A DNA stretch of 64,000 nt from Casp-actino8 sp964513215 (GTDB lineage: Bacteria > Actinomycetota > Acidimicrobiia > Acidimicrobiales > Ilumatobacteraceae). Position 1 is the stretch's first letter; the number at the start of each line of letters is the position of its first letter. Positions 53,744-63,508 of this stretch are shown one piece after another. The stretch spans positions 22,488-86,487 of the forward strand of contig CAZELU010000002.1 in assembly GCA_964513215.1 (NCBI GenBank), in the 5' to 3' direction. Under the pieces are notes generated by a model that was not told where the DNA came from, did not search any database, and saw only the letters and a program-made list of their open reading frames with translations. Both the position numbers and the translations under genes were made by a program.

Positions 53744-56491
53744 TCAATTGGCGCCGTGGCACATCTTGAACTTCTTGCCCGAACCGCAGGGACACGGCGC
53801 GTTGCGCGGTGTCTTCGAGAACTCGTCCTTGACGACGGTCTGCTGCTTGGTGGGCGCCGGAGCGGCGGGGGCCGCCGGAAGATCGGTCGGCATCGGAGCC
53901 GGTGCATCCGACTTGGTCTGCTGGACGTTCTTGACGGCGATGTCGGGAGCGTCGTTGCGCACGACCTGAACGTGCATGACGTAGCGCACGAAGTCCTGGG
54001 CGATTCCCTTCATCATCGAGCCGAACATCTCGTAACCCTCACGCTGCCATTCGGACAGCGGGTCCTTCTGACCCATGGCACGCAAGTTGATGCCCTCTTG
54101 GAGGTAGTCCATCTCCTCGAGGTGCTCGCGCCAACGCTGATCGATGATCCGCAACATGACTTGGCGCTCGACGTCGCGCATGACGGTGGGTGTGAGCTCG
54201 GCCTCGCGGCGCTCGTAGTACGCCGAGGCGTCGGCCATGACCACGTCGTACATGTCGTCGGTATCGCGGCAGTCGAACAGAGCGGTCGCTTCCACCTGAG
54301 CGGGCCAGAACGTCTTCAGTTCCTTGGCCAGACCCTCGAGATCCCATTCGTCGTCGGCTTCGCTCACGCAGTGCGTTTCGATGAGTGAATCGACGGCTTC
54401 GGCGAGGTACTCCATGGCCGCGGCCTTGAGGTCGAGACCTTCGAGGATCTGATCGCGGCGCTGGTAAATGACCTTGCGCTGTTCGTTCATGACCTCGTCG
54501 TACTTGAGCACGTTCTTGCGAATCTCGCCGTTGCGCTGCTCGACGGTACTTTGCGCGCGTTCGATGGCCTTGGTGACCATCTTGTGTTCGATCGCCTCGT
54601 CGTCGGGAAGCGCGCGACCCATCACCCAACTGAGCGCACCAGTGGCGAACAGGCGCATGAGTTCGTCTTCGAGCGACAGATAGAAACGGCTCTCACCCGG
54701 ATCGCCCTGACGGCCCGAACGACCGCGCAGCTGATTGTCGATGCGGCGGCTCTCGTGGCGCTCGGAGCCGATGACGTAGAGGCCACCGAGTTCGCGCACC
54801 TTGTCGCCTTCGGCGCGGCACTCGGCCGTGATGGACGCGAGCAGTTCGGCGTAGCGAGCCTGTGCGACGCGGCGGGCCGCCTGATAATCGGACGGCATCT
54901 GGTCGAGCGGCATCGGCAAGGCGAACTCGTCGGTGAGGGTCTCGGGCGAATGGCCTTCGGCCAGAAGTGCGCGTCGGGCCAGACCCTCGGGATTGCCGCC
55001 GAGAAGAATGTCAACGCCGCGACCAGCCATGTTGGTGGCCACCGTGACCGAGCCGAGACGACCGGCCTGCGCGACCACTTCGGCTTCGCGCGTGTGCTGC
55101 TTGGCGTTCAGCACCTCGTGAGCGATGCCGCGCTTCGACAGAGCCTTCGACAACGCCTCACTCTTCTCGACGCTCACGGTTCCGATGAGGATCGGCTGAC
55201 CCTTGGCGTTTCGTTCGGCCACGTCATCGACGATGGCGTTGAACTTGGCTGCTTCCGACTTGTAGATGAGGTCGGGCTGATCGGCGCGCTGATTGGTGCG
55301 GTTGGTCGGAATGGGCACGACCTGGAGGCCGTACGTGTTCATGAGTTCGGCCGCTTCGGTCTGGGCCGTACCGGTCATACCGGCCAACTTCTCGTACATA
55401 CGGAAGTAGTTCTGCAGCGTGATCGTGGCGAGCGTCTGGTTCTCTTCCTTGATCTTCACGCCTTCTTTGGCTTCGACGGCCTGGTGGATGCCCTCGCTCC
55501 AACGGCGACCCTCGAGGATGCGACCGGTGAACTCGTCGACGATCTTCACTTCACCGGCCTGGACGATGTAATCCTTGTCGCGGCGGTAGAGCTCTTTGGC
55601 CTTGAGGGCCACCTGCAACTGGTGCACGAGGTTGCGCTGCACCTCGTCGTACAAGTTGTCGAGCCCGAGTTCTTGTTCGACGCGCTCGATGCCGGCCTCG
55701 GTGGGCATGACGACACGCTTGTCTTCTTCGACTTCGTAGTGCTCGTCACGCTTGAGTCCGCGCACGATCGACGCGAAGCGGTAGTAGAGCTGAGCGGCAT
55801 CGGCGACACGGCCCGAGATGATGAGCGGGGTTCGTGCTTCATCGATGAGGATCGAGTCGACTTCGTCGACGATGGCGAACACGTGACCGCGCTGGACCTT
55901 GGTTTCCTTGGTGCCGGCCATGTTGTCGCGCAGATAGTCGAAGCCGAACTCGTTGTTGGTTCCGTAGGTCACGTCGGCCGCGTAGTTGATGCGCTTCTGT
56001 TCGGGGCGATCCTGAACACCGGGAATCACGAGCCCGACGTTGAGACCCAACCAGCGATGGATCTGACCCATCCACTCGGAGTCGCGTCGCGCCAGGTAGT
56101 CGTTGGTGGTGATCTGATGCACGCCGCGGCCCGACAGTCCGTTGAGGTAGGCCGGGAGCGTGGACACCAGGGTCTTGCCTTCACCGGTCTTCATTTCGGC
56201 GATCCAGCCGAAGTGCAGCGCCGCTCCGCCCATCATCTGGACGTCGTAGTGGCGCTGGCCGATGGTTCGGCGACCCGCTTCACGAACCACCGCGAAGGCC
56301 TCGATCAAGAGATCGTCGAGCGACTCACCACGCTCGAGGCGCTGGCGGAACTCGGCGGTCTTGCCACGAAGGGCTTCGTCGCTGAGCGACGTGAGGGCGG
56401 CCTCTTCGGCGTTGATGTCGGGAACCAGACCTTCGAGGGCCTTGAGTTTCTTGCCTTCACCGGCCCGAAGAATGCGGTCGAGGATCGCCAT
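53744..56491 (-). CDS. secA: Preprotein translocase ATPase SecA
   Basis: Motor of Sec-dependent protein export, 915 residues. It starts MAILDRILRAGEGKKLK, with the Walker A segment EMKTGEGKTLVSTL near residue 102, DEVDSILIDEARTPLI near residue 212, NMAGRGVDILLGGNP near residue 490, and ends with the SEC-C zinc motif PCPCGSGKKFKMCHG, which binds SecB or ribosomes. Length and the zinc tail are typical of SecA1. A TAGGCT hexamer lies 10 nt before the ATG. Confidence 0.97.
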   Translation of the reverse strand: MAILDRILRAGEGKKLKALEGLVPDINAEEAALTSLSDEALRGKTAEFRQRLERGESLDDLLIEAFAVVREAGRRTIGQRHYDVQMMGGAALHFGWIAEMKTGEGKTLVSTLPAYLNGLSGRGVHQITTNDYLARRDSEWMGQIHRWLGLNVGLVIPGVQDRPEQKRINYAADVTYGTNNEFGFDYLRDNMAGTKETKVQRGHVFAIVDEVDSILIDEARTPLIISGRVADAAQLYYRFASIVRGLKRDEHYEVEEDKRVVMPTEAGIERVEQELGLDNLYDEVQRNLVHQLQVALKAKELYRRDKDYIVQAGEVKIVDEFTGRILEGRRWSEGIHQAVEAKEGVKIKEENQTLATITLQNYFRMYEKLAGMTGTAQTEAAELMNTYGLQVVPIPTNRTNQRADQPDLIYKSEAAKFNAIVDDVAERNAKGQPILIGTVSVEKSEALSKALSKRGIAHEVLNAKQHTREAEVVAQAGRLGSVTVATNMAGRGVDILLGGNPEGLARRALLAEGHSPETLTDEFALPMPLDQMPSDYQAARRVAQARYAELLASITAECRAEGDKVRELGGLYVIGSERHESRRIDNQLRGRSGRQGDPGESRFYLSLEDELMRLFATGALSWVMGRALPDDEAIEHKMVTKAIERAQSTVEQRNGEIRKNVLKYDEVMNEQRKVIYQRRDQILEGLDLKAAAMEYLAEAVDSLIETHCVSEADDEWDLEGLAKELKTFWPAQVEATALFDCRDTDDMYDVVMADASAYYERREAELTPTVMRDVERQVMLRIIDQRWREHLEEMDYLQEGINLRAMGQKDPLSEWQREGYEMFGSMMKGIAQDFVRYVMHVQVVRNDAPDIAVKNVQQTKSDAPAPMPTDLPAAPAAPAPTKQQTVVKDEFSKTPRNAPCPCGSGKKFKMCHGAN

Positions 56492-56501
56492 GCGGAGGTC
56501 G

Positions 56502-56507
56502 AGCCTA
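56502..56507 (-). promoter_or_regulatory. Putative -10 (TAGGCT) of secA
   Basis: Minus-strand TAGGCT, 10 nt before the ATG at 56491. The leader would be only a few bases. Confidence 0.35.
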
Positions 56508-56565
56508 CCTTTCGGCCTGGTCGGACCGGGGTCCGCCCACTTGGCACTCGACCTCGGCCACACAC

Positions 56566-56571
56566 CAGACT
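56566..56571 (+). promoter_or_regulatory. Putative leaderless -10 (CAGACT) of the second HAD gene
   Basis: CAGACT, 6 nt, then the GTG at 56578. Confidence 0.4.
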
Positions 56572-56577
56572 TCCCTG

Positions 56578-57377
56578 GTGGCAACCATCGACACCGTCAT
56601 CTTCGATCTGGGCGGCGTGCTGTCGTTGTCGGGTCGGGCCATCGACGTGGCCCGCCGATTTCCGAGCCATCCGCCCGAGGTCGTGATGAACGTCCTGATG
56701 GGCGATTATGCGACCGACCACGACCACCCATGGCACCGGCTCGAGCGTGGAGAAATCTCGATGAACGAGTACCGCGACGCCGTGGCTCCGCTGATCGCCG
56801 CCGCGGGATTGGTGGCCGCCGAGCCTCCGCCCGAATTCAAGAACCGAACCGGCGTGAACTTCGCATTCGTTCGCAGTGAGCCGATGTTCGCCCTCGTCGA
56901 CGATCTTCGGGCCAACGGCTTGCGCGTCGGTGTGCTCACCAACAACGTGCGCGAGTTGCGTTCACGTTGGTGGGACCTCGTCGACTTCCCGAGTCTGTTC
57001 GACGACATCGTCGACAGTCACGAAGTCGGATTACGCAAACCGAANNNNNNNNNNNNNNNNNNNNNNNNNNNNNNNNNNNNNNNNNNNNNNNNNNNNNNNN
57101 NNNNNNNNNNNNNNNNNNNNNNNNNNNNNNNNNNNNNNNNNNNNCGAGTCTGTTCGACGACATCGTCGACAGTCACGAAGTCGGATTACGCAAACCGAAT
57201 GCCGAGATCTACCACCTGGCTCTCGAGCGCTTGGGAGCATCCTCCGAACGAACCGCGTTCCTCGACGACATGTTGGTGAATGTGAACGCGGCGCGTGCGG
57301 TGGGTATGCACGGCGTGTTGGTGGAAGACGATCAGTCGGGTGCGATCGCCACGGTGCGCGACCTGGCCGGCATCTGA
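56578..57377 (+). CDS. HAD-superfamily hydrolase (interrupted by assembly gap)
   Basis: After removing 155 artificial nt the gene is one frame of 214 residues. Motif I is IFDLGGVLSLSG near residue 8 (Asp-x-Gly form), motif II VLTNNVRELRSRW, the motif III Lys in SHEVGLRKPN near residue 150 and motif IV AFLDDMLVNVNAA. It is of the same subgroup as the HAD gene at 24848. The 3' end overlaps the convergent comF by 46 nt. Confidence 0.8.
56990..57199. repeat. Assembly gap with 55-bp duplicated flanks
   Basis: 100 N at 57045-57144. Bases 56990-57044 equal 57145-57199 exactly. Removing 155 nt joins the two parts of the HAD reading frame. Confidence 0.95.
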
Positions 57378-57988
57378 CGCCGATCGGGTGTGGCGGCAGC
57401 CGCGAGTGTGGTGACCTCGGCCCAACCGGCCGAACCGAGGGCATGAGCGGCTGCGCGCAGTGTGGCGCCGGTGGTGACGACGTCGTCGATCACGAGAACG
57501 TTCATGGGTGTGCGCGTGGGGCGGGCGCGGAAGGTCGGGCCGCTCAGGCGCGCATGGCGTGAGCGACCAGTTTGCGACGGACCGGTCTCGCGCACGAGCA
57601 GACACCGGCACGGCAGACGAAGATCACGGGCGACCAGCCGTGCGATCAACTCGGCCTGATCGAAACCACGACGCCGACGGCGCGGCGCCGACGTGGGAGC
57701 CCAAGTGACGACGTCGAACGTGCGACCGTCGGCACGAACGGCCCGAGCGAGTTCGGCTGCGAGTGCGCGAGCCGCCGACTGGCGACCGCGGAACTTGAGG
57801 TCGGACACCAACTGACGCGCGGAGCCTTCGTACACCAACGCGGCGTTGTGGACCGCCGGCGGTGACGACGGCAGACCACGACAGTCGGGGCACAGTCGAG
57901 TGAGCGAACCCGACCAGGTGTCGCGGTCGCGGTGGGGTTGAACCCGGAACATGTGGTGGCAGTGCGGGCAGCGCAGGGCGGTGAACAT
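57332..57988 (-). CDS. ComF family protein (phosphoribosyltransferase-like)
   Basis: A 218-residue protein: an N-terminal zinc-finger-type segment (CPHCHHMF near residue 7 and CPDCRG near residue 33) and a C-terminal phosphoribosyltransferase-like domain with VLVIDDVVTTGATLRA near residue 167. ComF proteins act in DNA uptake and recombination with PriA-like factors; a role in natural transformation here is only inferred. It overlaps the HAD gene by 46 nt tail to tail. Confidence 0.84.
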   Translation of the reverse strand: MFTALRCPHCHHMFRVQPHRDRDTWSGSLTRLCPDCRGLPSSPPAVHNAALVYEGSARQLVSDLKFRGRQSAARALAAELARAVRADGRTFDVVTWAPTSAPRRRRRGFDQAELIARLVARDLRLPCRCLLVRETGPSQTGRSRHARLSGPTFRARPTRTPMNVLVIDDVVTTGATLRAAAHALGSAGWAEVTTLAAAATPDRRQMPARSRTVAIAPD

Positions 57989-58029
57989 GACCCCACCCGA
58001 CCACAGGGGTGTGGCACACCCGATCCCGG

Positions 58030-58086
58030 TGGTGTTCTGGGTGAAAAATTCGCTGGATTCCAGCGAATTTTTCACCCAGAACACCA
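58030..58086. terminator. 57-bp perfect inverted repeat (terminator-like)
   Basis: Two 28-nt arms (58030-58057 and 58059-58086) around one base. The core AAAAATTCGCTGGA and its complement form an A-tract/stem/T-tract, the layout of a bidirectional intrinsic terminator; the outer 13 bp (TGGTGTTCTGGGT) continue the pairing without mismatch. It lies between the carboxylesterase stop and the comF start. Confidence 0.65.
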
Positions 58087-58093
58087 AGAATCC

Positions 58094-59560
58094 TCAGGAA
58101 CTCCAGAGGGTTCGGAGTCGGGGTTCGGGGTCGGCGATCTCCTCGCACTCCACGTCGAAGCGCCACGTGCGGCGGCTCTCCAGGTCGTACGGCGACCACG
58201 CCACGGTTCCATCGGTCGCGAACGACAACACCTGAGCGGCCACCTGATCGGCGACGGTCTCACGGTCGGCGCCATCGCCCGTGAACAACTCCACGCCGGG
58301 TTGATCGAGATTGTGGAACGTGAACGGGATGTCGATCGCATGACACGACCCGAGCACTCCCCCGAACGCCGGGCTGGCCCACGTGAACCAATACATGTGC
58401 GTCGGCGTTCCGGCTCTCGCGCGCTTCTCGGCCAGACGAATCGCGCGTTGCCGGAAACCCTCGTCGGTCTGCGCGGCCATCACCAACTGTGCATCGCTTT
58501 CACCCGGGCGATGTTCGCGATACAGCGCGACGGCCTCGTCGACTCGATCGGGCAACATGCCGGCGAAGAAGCTGCGCATCTTGGCGTCGTCCATCGACGC
58601 CGCATCCGGTGAGAACGCCCCGAACAAACGATTTTCGTCACGCGTGGTGCCGACTACGAGACGTGCCGAATGATCGGCTGCTGCACTCACGATCTCCCGC
58701 GGCAACCCGGCACCCGGCCAGGTGGGTGCGAAGTAATCGAACGCTCGACCGTTCTCGGCCACCAGTGCTGCTTGCGCGGCGAGGAGTTGATCGCTCGTCA
58801 TCGCACGCAGTTGGTCGTCGTGCGCAACGCCCGCGGCCTGAAGGAACTTGTCGGCGAGTTCGTCACCGCGCTCCGCGTTTCGGTACTGACCGATCGACGG
58901 GCTCATCGACCACACCTTGTGGAACAATCCGGCCGACAGCGGTGATGCCATCAGCGCAACCACGCTCGATCCGCCGGCCGACTCTCCGAAGATCGTGACG
59001 TTGTTCGGATCGCCGCCGAACGAGGCGATGTGCTTCTGCACCCAGCGCAACGCTTCGATCTGATCGAGGAGTCCGAGGTTGTTGTCGCGGAAGAATCCGA
59101 ACACGCCGAGCCGGTAGTTGATCGACACCACGACCACATCGCCACGACGCGCCAACGACGACCCGTCGTACCAAGGTGTCGAACCCGAGCCGTTCACATA
59201 GGCCCCACCGTGGATCCAGACCAGGACCGGTCGGGCCGTGGCCGAATCAGCCACCACCGACGGCGGAACGAACACCCCGAGGCTGAGGCAGTCCTCGTCC
59301 ATGGGGGGCAGGGCCGCACCCATGGTGGATTCGAGAAGGCCGGGCGCCTGCGGGCAGATGGGACCGTGGCCGCTGGCATCCCGTTCCCCGTCCCACGGGT
59401 TCTCAGGAACCGCCGGGGCGAACCGATCGGCCCGGGCGTAGCGAAGGCCCAGGAAGGCCCCGGTCCCATCGGGCCGCACGAGCCCCCTCACAGGTCCCGA
59501 CGGCGTGTCCAAGCGCAGGGTCGGGGCCATTTCCACGTCAGGGGTCGAAATCTGAGTCAC
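58094..59560 (-). CDS. Type B carboxylesterase
   Basis: A 488-residue alpha/beta hydrolase of the carboxylesterase B family. It has DTPSGPVRGL near the N-terminus, EDCLSLGVFVP near residue 90, the oxyanion segment VWIHGGAYVNGSG near residue 113, the nucleophile elbow FGESAGGSS near residue 195 and the His in GVLGSCHAIDIPF near residue 405. No signal peptide is seen. Substrates are probably carboxylic esters. TACTGT lies 6 nt before the GTG at 59560. Confidence 0.88.
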   Translation of the reverse strand: MTQISTPDVEMAPTLRLDTPSGPVRGLVRPDGTGAFLGLRYARADRFAPAVPENPWDGERDASGHGPICPQAPGLLESTMGAALPPMDEDCLSLGVFVPPSVVADSATARPVLVWIHGGAYVNGSGSTPWYDGSSLARRGDVVVVSINYRLGVFGFFRDNNLGLLDQIEALRWVQKHIASFGGDPNNVTIFGESAGGSSVVALMASPLSAGLFHKVWSMSPSIGQYRNAERGDELADKFLQAAGVAHDDQLRAMTSDQLLAAQAALVAENGRAFDYFAPTWPGAGLPREIVSAAADHSARLVVGTTRDENRLFGAFSPDAASMDDAKMRSFFAGMLPDRVDEAVALYREHRPGESDAQLVMAAQTDEGFRQRAIRLAEKRARAGTPTHMYWFTWASPAFGGVLGSCHAIDIPFTFHNLDQPGVELFTGDGADRETVADQVAAQVLSFATDGTVAWSPYDLESRRTWRFDVECEEIADPEPRLRTLWSS

Positions 59561-59566
59561 CGGCGA

Positions 59567-59572
59567 ACAGTA
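59567..59572 (-). promoter_or_regulatory. Putative leaderless -10 (TACTGT) of the carboxylesterase
   Basis: Minus-strand TACTGT, 6 nt, then the GTG at 59560. Confidence 0.45.
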
Positions 59573-59742
59573 ATCCGTGACAAAAGTGCCAGGTTTCCTC
59601 GGACGCGGCCTCTCGCCCGGTGAGGCGAGCGCCGGGCTCGCCTCGTGACGACCCATAATCGAATGGAGTTCTAATGCTTGATACATTCCGACGGGCGGCC
59701 AGACGGGACAGACCCGTGGCCGCGAAGAGAGCGAGGGGGACC

Positions 59743-62700
59743 ATGCGTCGCATCTGGTCGGCCACGATGATGGCTGGAGTTCTGTTGATCGGCGCCGCGT
59801 GCAGCGGCGGCGACAAGGACAGCGAGAGTTCGAGTGGCGGCGGGCGCACGTTGTTCCAGCCCGCCGGCGTGGTGGGTCCCGACTCCTTTGCTCCCACTTT
59901 CGAGCTCACCCAGTACGACGTCGATCTGTCGGCGCTGTCGGATGGGACGGTCGACGGTTCGGCCCCGGGCCTGTACGCCGGACGCACCTACGGCGGCACC
60001 GGCACCAACATCTGCGACATCGAAGNNNNNNNNNNNNNNNNNNNNNNNNNNNNNNNNNNNNNNNNNNNNNNNNNNNNNNNNNNNNNNNNNNNNNNNNNNN
60101 NNNNNNNNNNNNNNNNNNNNNNNNNGATCAGCCCGGTGGCGGCGACTCCGAATGCCCCGAAGAATTCGAGGGCAACGAGTTCGTCGATGCCGCCGGAGTG
60201 CTCTGGAAATGGGTCGACGGCAACAACGATCCGGCCGACTCCGATCACGGAGCGCATTGGTACGACGCAGCGACCGATACGTACAAGACGACACAAGAAC
60301 TCGACGGGGCATTCGTCGACTGCCCCGGACCGAACGATCAACCCCGTGGCGGCCAGCCCGATTGTCCCGAACTCCTCGTGGCCGGATGGACCGACTACGG
60401 CGCACCGAACGGCGACGTGTGGCATTACGACCAAGCCGTTGGCGCTTGGATCAATCTGAGCGATCCGGCGGCCGAGCCCATCGCCGATGTGGTGGACCTT
60501 CCCGGCTGGCGCGACCTCTGCGACGATGGTCGCCAGCGCCAGGTCGACCCGGTGTGTCCGCAGCGCCTCATCGGCGGCGGCTGGACGCCTTATCTCGACA
60601 TCAACGGCGACGAGTGGCAGTTCGATCCCACCAAGAACTGGTGGAAGAACGTCACCGCGGCGCCGTCACCCGACCCGGTCACCGACATGAACGATCTGCC
60701 GGGCTGGACCGAGTTGTGCGGTGATCCGCAGCCCGGCCAACCCGACGGACCGTGTCCGCCGGTGAAGGCCGCTGTCGGCGACATCTGGACTGCTCCCGAC
60801 GGACGCCAGTGGCAACTCTGGCTCGATGGCACCGCACTCGTGTGGGACGAGATCACGACGCCCGATCTCCAAGAAGGAGTTCCGTACGCCGACCTCGTGA
60901 TCCTCTACGAATGCGCACCGCCCTTCGAAGAGGGCCAACCCGAGTGCCCGCCCACCAAGCCGATCGTGGGCCAGACGTGGATCGACATCGAGGGCAACCT
61001 GTGGCTCTTCGACAACCACACCGGTGGCGTGTACGGATGGGACAACACCGACACACCCGACGTCGAACTGGTGGCGACCACCGACCTCCCCAATCAACCC
61101 GAGGGATGCGGACCCGACGTCGTCCAGGATCCGTGTCCGGATTTCCAGCCGCGTGTGGGCGACGTGTTCGTGAGCCCGAACGGCGATGTGTGGGTGTGGG
61201 ACTCCACCGCGAATGTCTGGACCAACAACACCGATCCGTCGGCTCCCCCCATCACCGTCACGTCACGCCTCCCCGGGTATCGCGAACTGTGCATGCCGCC
61301 GTGCCCGCCGCTGAACATCGCGCCGGGTGAGAACGGACACTGGATCGACCCGTTCACCGGGACGCTCTGGGTGTGGTTCGAAGGAGCATGGGTCAACACC
61401 GACGACAAGACGCAGAAGGTGGCCTCGTCCGCCGACCTGCCCGGCTGGATGGAGCTGTGCGCTCCCCCGTGCCTACCCGGTCTCAGCGTCCCGATGAACA
61501 GTTTCGTGATCGACGAGAGCGGCCAGCCCGAACAGAATCCCGAGGCCACCGAACAGAACGGAGACGGCTCTCAAAAGGCCGTCACGGTCACTCCCGGTTC
61601 GGGTCCAGTCGAGATCGTCCCGATCAATGAAGACCAAGTGAGTGGAACCAAGGCCGCGCTCGACTTGTGCAATCCCGAGGGATGCGTCGAACCGGGCGCA
61701 TCGCCCGAACTCGGCCACGAGTTCATCGACAATCGCGGAGTCCGCTGGACCTACGTCACCGAAGGAGTGTGGCACTCTGATCTCGGAGAGAGCACCAGTG
61801 ACGTCCTCCTGATTCCCGGATACCGCGAGCAGTGCTTGCCCGAAGACGATCCGTCCGACGACCCGTGTCCGCCCGAATTCGAGGGCAGTGTCTACGTTGA
61901 TTCGAGCGGCATCCGTTGGATCTGGGTCGGGTCGAATTCCGATGCGGCCGAATCGGATCACGGTCGCCGCTGGTTCTCGAGCGCGAGCGGCTCACCCGAG
62001 TATCGGGCGACGATCGAACTCGAGACGTGGTTCGACGACTGCCCGCCTCCGACCGATCCCGACATCGTGCCGTTGGCATCGAGCATCGAGGTCGACGTTC
62101 GCGTGCAAGGACCGGTCTGCGTGGGTGACACCGTTCAGATCGTGATGTTCGCTGTGCCGTCCGAGGGCGAGCGGATCACCGAGTACAAGATCACGATCAA
62201 CGACCAGGGTGATGGTTCGAACCAGGAGAACGCGACCACGTTCACCGACTCGTTCGTTCCCGATGCCGTGGGCGAATACAAGGTTCTCGGAATCGCTGCT
62301 GATTCGAGTGGCAAGTCCGGTCAGGACACCGAATTCGTGAAGGCCATCGATTGCGCCGACCCGCAAGATCAGGGCCAGCCGAGTGATGGAGCTACGACGA
62401 CCACCGCACCCGCGGCCACTTCGACCACCGTGTCGAAGACCAACAATCCGCCCAAGATCACGCTGACGACCAAGAGTCTGTGCATCGAAGCCGGATCCGA
62501 GGCGCCGACCAAGGTGAGCGTGAACGTGACAGCCAGCGACACCGACGGGGACACCATGTCGGTGGTCGTGAAGGGTGCGTCGTCCGCTCGAACGATTCCG
62601 GCCTCGAGCACGACCGTGGTCGGCAGCGGCACCGGAACGTACTCGTTCAACGTCGACTTCAAGGACCGTGGGACCAGGATCACGATCGAAGGTCAAGCCG

Positions 62701-62870
62701 ACGACGGCAAGGCCAAGTCGAACGCGAGCCTCACCATCAGCGTGACCAACCCGGGTGGTTGCAGCCANNNNNNNNNNNNNNNNNNNNNNNNNNNNNNNNN
62801 NNNNNNNNNNNNNNNNNNNNNNNNNNNNNNNNNNNNNNNNNNNNNNNNNNNNNNNNNNNNNNNNNNNTGA
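59743..62870 (+). CDS. Large surface lipoprotein with Cys/Trp repeats (two assembly gaps)
   Basis: At least 970 residues, with two gaps of unknown true length. Signal peptide MRRIWSATMMAGVLLIGAAC with lipobox GAAC, then a Ser/Gly linker. After the first gap come about nine modules of 50-75 residues, each starting C-P-P/E/D, containing G-x-x-W-x-D-x-x-G-x-x-W-x-W/F-D and most ending LPGW-x-E-L-C. A divergent module near 61470-61680 carries a Pro/Glu/Gln insert. Two beta-sandwich-like domains follow (about 62080-62370 and 62450-62767), linked by a Thr/Ala stretch. A GAGGGGG site supports the ATG at 59743. The stop at 62868 is in frame only if the second gap length suits. Confidence 0.7.
60026..60125. 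other. Assembly gap, flanks not duplicated
   Basis: 100 N with no shared flank sequence, in the N-terminal part of the repeat lipoprotein. The frames before and after differ, so the true missing length is 2 modulo 3. Confidence 0.9.
62768..62867. other. Assembly gap, flanks not duplicated
   Basis: 100 N at the 3' end of the repeat lipoprotein, in its last beta-rich domain. The next base begins a TGA followed at once by a terminator, so little coding sequence is probably lost after it. Confidence 0.9.
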
Positions 62871-62872
62871 TG

Positions 62873-62900
62873 CTGAGGGCCCGGGCAACCGGGCCCTCAG
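62873..62900. terminator. Bidirectional terminator hairpin
   Basis: Perfect 12-bp GC-rich stem (62873-62884 with 62889-62900) closed by a GCAA tetraloop, followed by TGCTTTC. It overlaps the stop codon of the convergent YczE-like gene. Confidence 0.78.
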
Positions 62901-63508
62901 TGCTTTCTCACCTCGACGGTCACACTCGGCCGCTTGTCGAAACGTGGCAGGAACCTCTGCACCAACGGCCCGATCCCGAACGTGAAGGCGATGGTTCCGA
63001 GACCGACCGGTCCGCCCAACGCAACACCCGCGATCAGCACCGTGATCTCCACACAGGTGCGCGCGAGCCGAATACTGATTCCGCGCTCCGACAGTCCGAG
63101 CATCAGACCGTCTCGCGGACCCGGGCCCAGACCGGCACCGATGTAGAGCGCCGAACCGAGTGCGACGATCAGCAGACCCGCGACCATGAGTCCGAGTCGG
63201 CCCACGATGTGATCGGGATGCCCAACAATCGGTTTGGTCAGATTCACCACCAGTCCGATCTCGATGGCATTCAGGATCGTTCCCAAACCGGGCTTCTGTT
63301 TCAGGGGAATCCAGAGCAACAGCAGCAGCACACCGACACCAATGATGACGTTGCCGATCGGAACGTCGAGCTTCTCGGACAGACCTTTGTGGAACACGTC
63401 CCACGGAGCCAGTCCGAGTTCGGCCCGGATGAAGAAGGTGATCCCGAGCCCGAACAAGAACAGCCCGGCCACACACCGGACGACCCGTTCGGGGAACGAG
63501 ACGCGCAT
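62897..63508 (-). CDS. YczE/YitT-like membrane protein
   Basis: A 203-residue protein with about five hydrophobic helices. The pattern FLFGLGITFFIRAELGLAPWDVFHKGLSE near residue 15 and LYIGAGLGPGPRDGLMLGLSE near residue 115 is a duplicated motif typical of the YczE family. Function is unknown, possibly transport. Its ATG overlaps the ahcY stop by one base (TGATG). Confidence 0.84.
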   Translation of the reverse strand: MRVSFPERVVRCVAGLFLFGLGITFFIRAELGLAPWDVFHKGLSEKLDVPIGNVIIGVGVLLLLLWIPLKQKPGLGTILNAIEIGLVVNLTKPIVGHPDHIVGRLGLMVAGLLIVALGSALYIGAGLGPGPRDGLMLGLSERGISIRLARTCVEITVLIAGVALGGPVGLGTIAFTFGIGPLVQRFLPRFDKRPSVTVEVRKH

